DNA of 6,361 bases from Erythrobacter sp. (GCA_003483125.1 DMWU01000274.1:1-6361), one strand, 5' to 3'; shown: positions 1-6,361, counted from the first letter of the stretch. The notes: a model not told the origin generated them from the letters alone. Numbers and translations: made by a program.

Positions 1-707
1 AAGGCATTGGAAATGCTAGCACAGCAAGGGAGCTATCTGCGCTTAAATCATTCATTACATTTGCACGCGAGCAATCAGGGGATGTCGACGCCTCGCCCCC
101 TCGCTTACGCGGACCGCGCATCAAGAAGGGGCTCCCCCGTCCTGTCACGCCAGATGATGCGAGCAATATCGCCGATCTTGTCTCTGGCGAGCAGAACGAA
201 AACTGGATCGGTGCGCGTGACCGTGCAGTGCTACTTCTGCTCTACGGTTCGGGCCTGCGCATCTCCGAGGCTTTGTCGCTGAAAGGACGCGATGCTCCGC
301 TGGGCGACATACTTCAAATCACCGGCAAAGGTGGGAAGCAGCGTATCGTTCCTGTGTTACCCGTTTGCCGGGAGGCCGTAGGCAAATATTGTACGAAATG
401 TCCCTGGCCACTTGAATCTGACCAAGCGTTGTTCCGTGGTGTGAAGGGAGGACCGCTGAATCAGGGTATGGTGCAGAAAGCCATGGCGAGAGCGCGGCGT
501 GCTTTGGGCCTCCCTGAAACGGCCACTCCTCACGCATTACGTCACAGTTTTGCCACCCACCTGTTAGGTGCAGGCGTAGATCTGAGAAGCTTACAGGAAT
601 TACTGGGCCATGCATCGCTGGGTTCGACTCAAATCTATACCAAGGTCGACGCCGCAGCCATGCTGGAGAACTATCGAGATGCTCACCCCAGGGCAAAGAG
701 GAAGTAG
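1..707 (+). CDS. xerC: Tyrosine recombinase XerC, 3' part (N-terminus outside window)
   Basis: The reading frame is open from base 3 to the TAG at 705-707 (234 residues), so the gene starts before the window. XerC is a site-specific recombinase that, with XerD, resolves chromosome dimers at dif in the cytoplasm. The full tyrosine-recombinase catalytic set is visible, numbered from the first full codon: Arg86 (GSGLRISEAL), Lys109 (TGKGGKQR), His177 and Arg180 (HALRHSFATH), His203 (LLGHASLGSTQ) and the nucleophile Tyr212 (IYTKVD). The first 30 or so residues (ARELSALKSF) are the end of the SAM-like core-binding domain. I call XerC over XerD or a phage integrase because of the sphingomonad-type segment CPWPLESDQALFRG and the housekeeping context; this is recognition by eye. 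The internal GTG at 228 encodes a valine of the helix before Arg86 and is not a start. About 60-70 N-terminal residues are probably missing. The gene converges on the minus-strand cluster with one base between stops. Confidence 0.9.
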   Translation, partial: GIGNASTARELSALKSFITFAREQSGDVDASPPRLRGPRIKKGLPRPVTPDDASNIADLVSGEQNENWIGARDRAVLLLLYGSGLRISEALSLKGRDAPLGDILQITGKGGKQRIVPVLPVCREAVGKYCTKCPWPLESDQALFRGVKGGPLNQGMVQKAMARARRALGLPETATPHALRHSFATHLLGAGVDLRSLQELLGHASLGSTQIYTKVDAAAMLENYRDAHPRAKRK

Positions 708-708
708 A

Positions 709-1143
709 CTATTTCTCTGAAATCTTAGGTCGTATCCAGACGAGCAAGCCAAGCAGAACCAACGTAAACCCAAGAAGCAATACCTTGGGGTTGATCACCA
801 ACACATTGATAAACAATGCTGCGTGCATTGCCATACAGGCCCCAATGAGTCTCAGACCGCCGACTTTGTATATTAGCGCGCCGATTGCACCTGTAGCCAG
901 GACAATGCCCATTGCCGCGATATATCCAAAATAGTCAGCTACGCCGAATTCATAGAAAGACTGGTCGGCGTGCTCCGCCATAAAAGCTTCGACATCCAAA
1001 ATTGCCTCGGCAATTGGTGTAAATTCAATCCAGCCAGCAAGCTACGCAAGTGCAAGAGACGCCACACCTGCACGAACAATTCCAAACCCCAAGAATTCAA
1101 GCGCAATCAGAATGTAGAGAGACTTACCGGGTAGCCCGCGCAT
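709..1143 (-). pseudogene. Small multi-pass membrane protein interrupted by an in-frame TAG
   Basis: Reading leftwards from ATG 1143, 33 codons (MRGLPGKSLYILIALEF...ALA) end at TAG 1044-1042. The same frame then continues without a stop to TAG 711-709 (LAGWIEFTPIAEAILDVEAF...IRPKISEK). Read through, the product has 144 positions and about four hydrophobic helices: roughly residues 9-33, 60-80, 85-105 and 112-132. The first helix lies before the TAG. Both halves have protein-like composition, so this looks like one gene split by a nonsense codon. The downstream part alone could start at TTG 999, preceded by GAGG five bases upstream, giving 96 residues, or at ATG 981. The original start could instead be TTG 1158, which overlaps the end of gshB by 8 bases and has AAAGG seven bases upstream. 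ATG 1143 lies 7 bases past the gshB stop with no good ribosome site. It is the last gene of the rsmI-yraN-gshB cluster. I do not recognise a function. A sequencing error is possible. Confidence 0.7.
1037..1056. repeat. Three GCAAG pentamers around the internal stop codon
   Basis: GCAAG occurs at 1037-1041, 1046-1050 and 1052-1056 on the + strand. The first two copies flank the CTA (1042-1044) that reads as TAG in the minus-strand membrane gene. The cluster is short and may be chance, since on the minus strand it reads as codons for Leu-Ala repeats (CTTGCA CTTGCG). Confidence 0.4.
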
Positions 1144-1150
1144 CCATTGA

Positions 1151-2104
1151 TCAATCAAGTAACAGCCTTTCAATCGCGTCCCAGATCATACCTGCGGTGT
1201 CGCTATTATTGAACTCGTCAATCGCGACAATCCCGCTAGGCGAAGTGACATTTATCTCTGTCAGGTATTTGCCACCGATCACGTCGATTCCGACGAACAG
1301 CAAACCCCGCTCTTTCAATACAGGGCCTAATGCATCGCAAATATCTTGCTCGCACGCAGTTAGTTCGCTCTTTTCCGCGCTGCCGCCCATGGCCAAGTTT
1401 GAACGGAACTCTCCCTCGCCAGGAATGCGATTGATTGCCCCTGCGACTTCACCATCAACCAGAACTATCCGCTTATCTCCCTCCGCCACTTCGGGAAGGA
1501 AAGGCTGCACCATATGCGGCTCCGGCCACGTCTGGTTAAACACTTCAAAAAGGGCAGTAAGATTCTCTCCATTCTCAGGAATACGGAAAATGGCCTTCCC
1601 GCCATTTCCGTGAATGGGCTTCACGACGACTGCGCCATGCTCGGCCATAAAGCGCTTAACCTCATTCACATCACGAGTGACAAGCGTTGGCGGCATGAAG
1701 CGTCGGAAATCGAGCACCATCACCTTTTCGGGCGCATTTCGGACATGGCCTGGATCATTCACGACCAGCGTCTCATTACTGATCCGCTCAAGCATATGGG
1801 TCGCGGTGATATAGCCCATATGGAATGGCGGATCCTGCCGCATCAGCACGACATCAACATCACGTCCCAGATCAAGCCGCTCGCGTGCGCCTTTGGTAAA
1901 ATGGTTGCCCTCCACGCGCCGCAGCGTCACTGGATCGCAATGGGCATAGAGCCGGTCATCCGCATCTAGGGTTAGGCTCTCAACGTGATATTCGTAGACC
2001 TTGTGGCCACGCTCTTGCGCCGCAAGCATCAAGGCAAAGGACGAATCCCCTGCGATGTTTATTCCCTCAATGGGGTCCATTTGAACGGCGACGCGCAAGC
2101 TCAT
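1151..2104 (-). CDS. gshB: Glutathione synthetase
   Basis: This cytoplasmic enzyme joins gamma-glutamylcysteine and glycine using ATP to give glutathione, the second step of the pathway. The 317-residue product matches the usual GshB length and aligns by eye with the E. coli enzyme throughout. N-terminal domain: MDPIEGINIAGDSSF (9-23) and LMRQDPPFHMGYITATHMLE (87-106). ATP-grasp domain: VVKPIHGNGGKAIFR (160-174) with the nucleotide-binding lysine and glycine-rich loop, GDKRIVLVDGE (209-219), GEFRSNLAMGGSAE (231-244), and the metal and substrate segment FVGIDVIGGKYLTEINVTSP (270-289). The ATG at 2104 is preceded by AAAGGA about five bases upstream, which supports this start. It lies 10 bases after the yraN stop, so it is probably co-transcribed with rsmI and yraN. 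No lesion is visible, although the genes on both sides are disrupted. gshA is not in the window. Confidence 0.96.
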   Translation of the reverse strand: MSLRVAVQMDPIEGINIAGDSSFALMLAAQERGHKVYEYHVESLTLDADDRLYAHCDPVTLRRVEGNHFTKGARERLDLGRDVDVVLMRQDPPFHMGYITATHMLERISNETLVVNDPGHVRNAPEKVMVLDFRRFMPPTLVTRDVNEVKRFMAEHGAVVVKPIHGNGGKAIFRIPENGENLTALFEVFNQTWPEPHMVQPFLPEVAEGDKRIVLVDGEVAGAINRIPGEGEFRSNLAMGGSAEKSELTACEQDICDALGPVLKERGLLFVGIDVIGGKYLTEINVTSPSGIVAIDEFNNSDTAGMIWDAIERLLLD

Positions 2105-2114
2105 TGCTTTCCTT

Positions 2115-2464
2115 TCATGGCTGCCAGGCGTTCACGATGTGGCGTGGCACCATGCCTGGCGCAAGCAGCATTACATCAATTCGCAGATCTTCGCCCTCTT
2201 TTGCATATTCATGCGCCGCGCATTCCACTGCAGCTGCTACACGAGCGAGACGGTAATGATCGATTGCATAGTCGAGATCTTCACGCCGCTTACGCCACTT
2301 CACTTCAATAAACGCTACTATACCCGCGCGCTTGCAGATGAGGTCAATCTCGCCCCAGGGCGTCTTCACGCGCTTGCCCAACACACGCCAACCCTTGAGC
2401 CGCAACCAAATCGCAGCACGACGTTCCCCTTACGCCCGGCCCGTTCAGCCTGTTGGCGTTTCAC
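2115..2464 (-). pseudogene. yraN: YraN/UPF0102 family protein, frameshifted near the N-terminus
   Basis: The gene is read leftwards. GTG 2464 overlaps the rsmI stop in the arrangement GTGA and opens with MKRQQAERAGRKG, a typical YraN N-terminus. That frame then leaves the family sequence and stops at TGA 2368-2366. The rest of the family sequence, GERRAAIWLRLKGWRVL and onward to the TGA at 2117-2115, lies in the -1 frame. The switch falls on a run of four G (complement of CCCC at 2426-2429); a fifth G would restore one 116-residue protein of normal family length. The conserved nuclease-like core is intact: GEIDL (38-42 of the restored protein) followed by FIEVKW (52-57), resembling the PD-(D/E)XK fold, and near the C-terminus RIDVMLLAP. 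The molecular role of YraN is not well established. The fragment after the shift has only a TTG at 2405 as an ordinary start. Sequencing error, true inactivation and ribosomal slippage are all possible. Confidence 0.85.
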
Positions 2465-3318
2465 GACCTCTTCAGCTCCATTGCGCGCGCATAAAGTTCC
2501 TTGCGATCCATCCCTGTCGCTCTTGAGACATGTGCAGCGGCCTGAGACGGCTTAAGCGTTTCCAATGCCTCAAGTAAAAGCTCGTCAGGATTGCCCGGCT
2601 CCCCGCCTGCCTGCGGCGGACCAATGAGAAGGACGATCTCGCCTTTCGCTGGATTGGCTGTGTAATGATCGATCAGATCCTGCGCCGAACCTCGCCTACA
2701 TTCTTCATGTAGCTTGGTGACTTCACGTGCCACGGCAATTTCACGCCTGGGCAAGAGTTCATCGATTGCGAGCAGGGATTTCACCAACCTTGGTCCAGTT
2801 TCGTAGAAGATAAGCGTCGAATTGATTGTAGCCAATTCGTCTAGCACCTCACGACGGGCCTTGTCTCTTACGGGCAGAAAGCCGGCGAACAAAAAGCGAT
2901 CATTAGGCAGGCCGGATAATGTGAGCCCTGCTACAACGGCACAGGCTCCCGGAATCGTCGTGACCTGAATTCCGGCCTCGCGCGCTTTGTTCACAAGACG
3001 GTATCCAGGGTCTGAAACAAGCGGGGTCCCAGCATCGCTGACCAGCGCAATGGCTTGCGAACGCATTGCTTCCAATAATTCGGCACGGCGCGCGTCCGAT
3101 GCATGATCGTCATACCGCGACATAGGCTTTGATATGCCCAGATGCTTCAGCAACTTGCCGGTTACGCGAGTGTCCTCGCAGGCAATGCGATCACATCTGC
3201 TCAATACATCGACTGCACGGAGCGTTATGTCGCCTAGATTGCCAATCGGCGTCGCAACGATATAAAGCCCCGCCTCAAGCGGTTCAGAAATACTGGATTC
3301 GGGTTGGATCGTGTTCAC
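2461..3318 (-). CDS. rsmI: 16S rRNA (cytidine-1402 2'-O)-methyltransferase RsmI
   Basis: RsmI uses S-adenosylmethionine to methylate the ribose of C1402 in 16S rRNA, in the decoding centre, complementing the N4 methylation by RsmH. The 285-residue length is normal. Family signatures, in order: LYIVATPIGNLGDITLRA (18-35), CEDTR (47-51), LVSDAGTPLVSDPG (92-105), IPGACAVVAGLTLSGLPND (122-140), FAGFLP (144-149), FYETGPRL (171-178), VAREVTKLHEE (196-206) and GEIVLLIG (226-233). The GTG at 3318 is the only reasonable start: an in-frame TAA lies 9 bases upstream (3330-3328), and the next in-frame methionine would remove the TPIGN loop. The ribosome site is poor (AGG directly before GTG). Its stop overlaps the yraN GTG by 4 bases, implying translational coupling. 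It is divergent from the lpoA-like gene with 38 bases between them, as yraL and yraM are in E. coli. Confidence 0.96.
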   Translation of the reverse strand: MNTIQPESSISEPLEAGLYIVATPIGNLGDITLRAVDVLSRCDRIACEDTRVTGKLLKHLGISKPMSRYDDHASDARRAELLEAMRSQAIALVSDAGTPLVSDPGYRLVNKAREAGIQVTTIPGACAVVAGLTLSGLPNDRFLFAGFLPVRDKARREVLDELATINSTLIFYETGPRLVKSLLAIDELLPRREIAVAREVTKLHEECRRGSAQDLIDHYTANPAKGEIVLLIGPPQAGGEPGNPDELLLEALETLKPSQAAAHVSRATGMDRKELYARAMELKRS

Positions 3319-3356
3319 CTGACGTTCTTAGATACAGGGAAATAGGGTCGGCAAGC
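3319..3356. other. 38-base divergent spacer between rsmI and the lpoA-like gene
   Basis: Both transcripts leave from this spacer, and 38 bases cannot hold two complete promoters. At least one promoter, and probably both, must extend into the neighbouring coding sequence. I looked for sigma-70-like boxes on both strands and found only weak matches with about half the consensus bases, so none is annotated. AGGG at 3344-3347, ten bases before ATG 3357, is a plausible ribosome site for the rightward gene. Confidence 0.6.
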
Positions 3357-4523
3357 ATGAAGCGTAATTTAATCGATCGACGCAATATCGTAATTGCAGG
3401 TGCGGCAGCCCTTTTGGCCGGCTGCCAAGTGGTGCCCAGCTCTGGCCCCGTCAGCACCGGGCCAGAGACCCCGACAGGCCCTGAACCCGATGCAACTGTG
3501 CTTCCTACAGATGAAACTCGTCATCGTATTGCGCTATTGGTTCCTTTGTCAGGACAGAACGGCGCGGTAGGTCAGTCTATTGCCAATGCAACTACCATGG
3601 CGATCCTCGATACAAATGCGGAAAACCTGCGTATTACGACATACGACACTTCACAGGGCGCCCGTGCTGCGGCCACGAAGGCACTCGCAGACGGCAATCG
3701 ACTGATATTGGGCCCATTGCTCTCACAAAATGTCAGCGATGTCAGCAGCGTTACAGCTAGCACGAATGTGCCGTTGATTTCCTTTTCGAACGATACCGGC
3801 GTAGCAGGCCGCAACGTCTTCGTGATGGGCCATATCCCAGAGCAGTCCATCAACAGGACGATCGGATACGCCCGGTCCCAGGGTGCTAACAATTTTGGCG
3901 CACTTTTCCCCAATGGAAATTATGGCGCCCGAGCTCGAAGCGCGCTCGACAACGCATTAGCAAGTTATGGCGGTCTTCTGACAGGCAGCGAGCGATACAA
4001 TCGTGGCAATCACGCCATCATTAATGCGGCACAGCGCCTGAACGAGAAAGGCGAATATGATGCTGTACTGATTGCAGACAGTGCGCGCCTCTCGACAATA
4101 GCTTCTGGCGAGTTTCGTAAGGAAGATGGAAGCATAACCCGCATCCTGGGTACGGAGTTATGGAGCGGGGAAACTGCTATAACGCGCGCCTCGGCCTTGC
4201 GTGGATCTTTATTCTCAGCCGTCTCAAACCGTCGTTTCCGTCGATTTAGCGAGAGCTATGAAACACGTTTTGGCAACCAGCCATACCGGATCGCGACGCT
4301 AGGATATGATGCGGTCTTGCTAACGCTTAGGATAGCACGAGATTGGCGTGTTGGTACCAATTTCCCAACTTCTCAGATGCGCGATCAAGGCGGGTTCCTT
4401 GGCATCGACGGAGCTTTCCGATTCAGCGCAGACGGCGTGGTAGAGCGGGCAATGGAAGTCCGCGAAGTGGGTGACGGAACCATCACTACCGTCTCCGCAG
4501 CACCTTCACGTTTTAGCGATTGA
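3357..4523 (+). CDS. LpoA/YraM-like lipoprotein (penicillin-binding protein activator family)
   Basis: The 388-residue predicted lipoprotein opens with MKRNLIDRRN, a hydrophobic stretch (11-21) and the lipobox LAGC, with the lipidated cysteine at 23. A Pro/Gly/Thr-rich linker (25-53) follows. From about residue 56 to the end is a type I periplasmic-binding fold: HRIALLVPLSGQNGAVGQSI (56-75), ILGPLLSQNVSDV (117-129), VPLISFSND (138-146), FGALFPNGNYGARA (180-193), YDAVLIADSARL (234-245), and a late segment GYDAVLL plus GFLGIDGAFRFSADG (346-360). E. coli LpoA is an outer-membrane lipoprotein that activates PBP1A. This protein lacks its N-terminal TPR-type domain, so the same partner is only inferred. 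The divergent position next to rsmI supports the YraM assignment. ATG 3357 is chosen because it starts the signal peptide; the frame is open further upstream but there it runs antisense to rsmI. A branched-chain amino-acid-type binding protein is the main alternative. +2 is Gln, compatible with outer-membrane sorting. Confidence 0.85.
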   Translation: MKRNLIDRRNIVIAGAAALLAGCQVVPSSGPVSTGPETPTGPEPDATVLPTDETRHRIALLVPLSGQNGAVGQSIANATTMAILDTNAENLRITTYDTSQGARAAATKALADGNRLILGPLLSQNVSDVSSVTASTNVPLISFSNDTGVAGRNVFVMGHIPEQSINRTIGYARSQGANNFGALFPNGNYGARARSALDNALASYGGLLTGSERYNRGNHAIINAAQRLNEKGEYDAVLIADSARLSTIASGEFRKEDGSITRILGTELWSGETAITRASALRGSLFSAVSNRRFRRFSESYETRFGNQPYRIATLGYDAVLLTLRIARDWRVGTNFPTSQMRDQGGFLGIDGAFRFSADGVVERAMEVREVGDGTITTVSAAPSRFSD

Positions 4524-4544
4524 TGAAAACTATTCGATGAAGCT

Positions 4545-4571
4545 TGTAGGTCCGCGAACTGCGGGCCTATA
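4545..4571. promoter_or_regulatory. Hairpin in the spacer between the lpoA-like gene and parE
   Basis: AGGTCCGC (4548-4555) pairs with GCGGGCCT (4561-4568) around the loop GAACT. That gives eight pairs including one G-U, and about three more outward pairs can extend the stem to 4545-4571. No T run follows, so it is not a standard intrinsic terminator. It ends about ten bases before the parE ATG, so it could weaken read-through, protect an mRNA end or affect parE translation. The function is inferred; the base pairing is visible. Confidence 0.5.
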
Positions 4572-4581
4572 GCCTCGACCA

Positions 4582-6361
4582 ATGTCTTCTGATCTGTTTG
4601 AAAACACGACCGCCTCAAGCGGCGATTACGATGCCTCCTCCATTGAAGTCCTGGAAGGGCTTGAGCCTGTACGCCGTCGACCGGGGATGTATATCGGTGG
4701 CATTGATGATCGTGCCCTTCATCACCTTGCCGCAGAAGTGCTCGATAATGCCATGGACGAAGCGGTTGCAGGCCACGCCAACCGGATTGAAGTACGCCTG
4801 GAAGAGGGCAATCGCCTATCAATCAGCGATAACGGACGTGGCATTCCGGTTGATGAACATCCCAAGTTTCCGGGCAAATCGACACTAGAGGTGATCCTAT
4901 CGACGCTTCACTCGGGAGGTAAGTTTTCCGGCAAGGCATATGCAACCTCGGGTGGCTTGCATGGTGTGGGCGTATCGGTGGTCAATGCTCTTTCTGAGCA
5001 TACCCGGGTTGAAGTCGCGCGAGACAAGAAGCTTTACGCACAGGAGTTCAGCAAAGGGCAGACTATCGGAAAGCTCAAGGAGCTTGGCTCCACCCCCAAC
5101 CGCCGCGGTACAACCGTAACCTTCACGCCAGACCCTGAAATCTTCGGAGAAAAACAATTCAAGCCGCACAGACTATTCAAGCTGGCGCGTTCGAAGGCTT
5201 ATCTGTTTGCTGGCGTAGAAATCCGCTGGAAATGCGACGCATCACTCGCCAGCGACGACGTTCCTGAAGAAGCAGTTTTCAAATTCCCCGGCGGACTGGC
5301 AGATCATCTGAACGAACAGATTGGCGAGCGTGAATGCGTAACCAGCCAGCCATTCACCGGCAGCCAGGATTTTCCCGAAGATAGAGGTCGCGTGGAGTGG
5401 GCGATTGGCTGGCCGCTTTACTCGGATGGTTCGACCAGTTGGTACTGTAACACCGTCCCAACCCCCGATGGTGGAACACATGAACAGGGAGTACGGGCAG
5501 CATTGACCAAGGGTCTGCGTGCCTTTGGTGAACTCACCGGTGCCAAAAAGTCCAAGGACATTACCGCCGACGACGTGATGAGCGGCGGCGAAGTAATGCT
5601 CAGTGTTTTCATCCGCGACCCGCAATTCCAGAGCCAGACCAAAGATCGACTGACGAGCCCGGAAGCCTCCCGCCTCGTCGAAAATGCGGTCCGCGACCAT
5701 TTCGATCATTTCCTCACCGATAATATGGAGCGTGGCAAAGCTCTACTTGGTGTGGTGATGGAGCGAATGGAGGAACGCCTCAAGCGCAAGCAAGAACGCG
5801 AGATCAAGCGCAAGACCGCGACGAACGCCAAGAAACTGCGGCTCCCCGGCAAACTGACTGATTGTAGCGGCGATGGAGATGGCGAGACTGAACTCTTTAT
5901 CGTTGAAGGCGATTCAGCTGGCGGCAGTGCCAAACAGGCGCGTAACCGCAAGACGCAAGCCATCCTTCCGATCCGCGGCAAGATACTGAATGTTGCCTCT
6001 GCGAGCGCGGACAAAATCCGCGCCAACCAGGAAATCGCAGATTTGTCGTTGGCGCTTGGCTGCGGCACTCGCAAGGACTGCGATCCCGAGAACCTGCGCT
6101 ACGATCGCATCATCATCATGACCGATGCCGATGTTGACGGTGCGCACATCGCCACCTTGCTAATGACATTCTTCTTCCAAGAGATGCCTGAGGTTGTACG
6201 ACGCGGACACTTATTCCTCGCTCAACCCCCACTTTATCGGCTTACCGCAAGCAAAGAGAGCCGATATGCGCGCGATGACGCTCATCGTGCGGAACTTGAA
6301 GAAACCATCTTTAAGGAAAAGAAAGTCGAAGTCGCGCGCTTCAAGGGCTTGGGCGAGATGA
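4582..6361 (+). CDS. parE: DNA topoisomerase IV subunit B (ParE), 5' part
   Basis: ParE is the ATPase subunit of topoisomerase IV, which with ParC decatenates daughter chromosomes. The frame is open from ATG 4582 through 593 codons to the window edge; roughly the last 60-70 residues are missing. GHKL ATPase domain: EVLEGLEPVRRRPGMYIGG (22-40), catalytic Glu52 and Mg-binding Asn56 in EVLDNAMDEA, DNGRGIPVD (83-91), and the ATP-lid glycines GGLHGVGVSVVNAL (124-137). Transducer domain: PTPDGGTHEQG, and the QSQTKDRL loop with its ATP-contacting lysine. TOPRIM domain: Glu442 in VEGDSAGGSAKQA and the metal-binding triad Asp515, Asp517, Asp519 in TDADVDGAHIATLL. The end, RFKGLGEM, is the conserved motif near the C-terminus. 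ParE is preferred to GyrB by the segment WYCNTVPTPDGG and the short, insertion-free TOPRIM region. The start is bounded by an in-frame TAG at 4570-4572; no clear Shine-Dalgarno precedes it. It lies 58 bases after the lpoA-like gene on the same strand. Confidence 0.96.
   Translation, partial: MSSDLFENTTASSGDYDASSIEVLEGLEPVRRRPGMYIGGIDDRALHHLAAEVLDNAMDEAVAGHANRIEVRLEEGNRLSISDNGRGIPVDEHPKFPGKSTLEVILSTLHSGGKFSGKAYATSGGLHGVGVSVVNALSEHTRVEVARDKKLYAQEFSKGQTIGKLKELGSTPNRRGTTVTFTPDPEIFGEKQFKPHRLFKLARSKAYLFAGVEIRWKCDASLASDDVPEEAVFKFPGGLADHLNEQIGERECVTSQPFTGSQDFPEDRGRVEWAIGWPLYSDGSTSWYCNTVPTPDGGTHEQGVRAALTKGLRAFGELTGAKKSKDITADDVMSGGEVMLSVFIRDPQFQSQTKDRLTSPEASRLVENAVRDHFDHFLTDNMERGKALLGVVMERMEERLKRKQEREIKRKTATNAKKLRLPGKLTDCSGDGDGETELFIVEGDSAGGSAKQARNRKTQAILPIRGKILNVASASADKIRANQEIADLSLALGCGTRKDCDPENLRYDRIIIMTDADVDGAHIATLLMTFFFQEMPEVVRRGHLFLAQPPLYRLTASKESRYARDDAHRAELEETIFKEKKVEVARFKGLGEM

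Noticed and set aside
319..696. 125-codon minus-strand open frame within xerC
   Set aside because: It is antisense to the XerC catalytic domain, with all catalytic residues intact on the plus strand.
228..707. Short XerC starting at GTG 228
   Set aside because: The frame is open and XerC-like back to base 3, so the GTG is an internal valine.
1050..1613. 187-codon plus-strand open frame across gshB
   Set aside because: It lies antisense to a strongly supported glutathione synthetase and shows no recognisable motif; it is a shadow frame.
3129..3356. Longer N-terminus for the lpoA-like gene
   Set aside because: The extension would run antisense through rsmI and place the lipoprotein signal internally; ATG 3357 begins a proper signal peptide.
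3300..3380. Sigma-70-like boxes, such as TTGGAT (3304-3309) with TAGATA about 19 bases downstream
   Set aside because: Only about half the consensus bases match and the spacing is poor, so chance is the likelier explanation.
5242..5709. 155-codon minus-strand open frame within parE
   Set aside because: It is antisense to conserved ParE transducer sequence and has no family signature.
1..6361. Defence system, mobile element, CRISPR array or other new multi-gene system
   Set aside because: Every long coding region is a housekeeping family or a small disrupted gene. The XerC-type recombinase is the chromosomal housekeeping type, and no terminal repeats or cargo genes are visible.

Overview
The window is a compact stretch of bacterial chromosome. 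It most likely comes from an alphaproteobacterium of the order Sphingomonadales (the Erythrobacter/Sphingomonas side). ParE, XerC, glutathione synthetase and RsmI all read like the sphingomonad versions by eye. The GC content is moderate and the genes are almost back to back. I see no tRNA, rRNA, CRISPR array, insertion sequence or phage gene.

Layout. (1) 1-707, + strand: the 3' part of xerC, open at the left edge. (2) 709-3318, - strand: a tight four-gene cluster transcribed right to left as rsmI, yraN, gshB, then a small membrane-protein gene. Its members overlap or lie within about 10 bases of each other. It meets xerC tail to tail with one base between them. (3) After a 38-base divergent spacer, 3357-4523, + strand: a periplasmic-binding-fold lipoprotein of the LpoA/YraM (penicillin-binding protein activator) type. 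(4) 4582-6361, + strand: parE, the B subunit of topoisomerase IV, open at the right edge.

How they fit together. The rsmI / lpoA-like / yraN grouping resembles the yraL-yraM-yraN neighbourhood of E. coli, but here yraN sits in the rsmI transcript and not behind the lpoA homologue. The genes cover rRNA modification (RsmI), glutathione synthesis (GshB), envelope growth (LpoA-like) and chromosome dimer resolution and decatenation (XerC, ParE). This is a housekeeping region.

The most notable result is that two members of the minus-strand cluster look broken, each by one small lesion. yraN carries an apparent one-base deletion in a G run near its start. The small membrane-protein gene has an in-frame TAG after 33 codons, and coding-quality sequence continues on both sides of it. 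The intervening gshB and the upstream rsmI are intact. Either these genes are decaying, or the assembly has errors, or recoding or re-initiation is at work. The spacer before parE holds a strong hairpin and an 11-codon mini-ORF, and I see no clear Shine-Dalgarno there. I found no evidence of a new multi-gene system.
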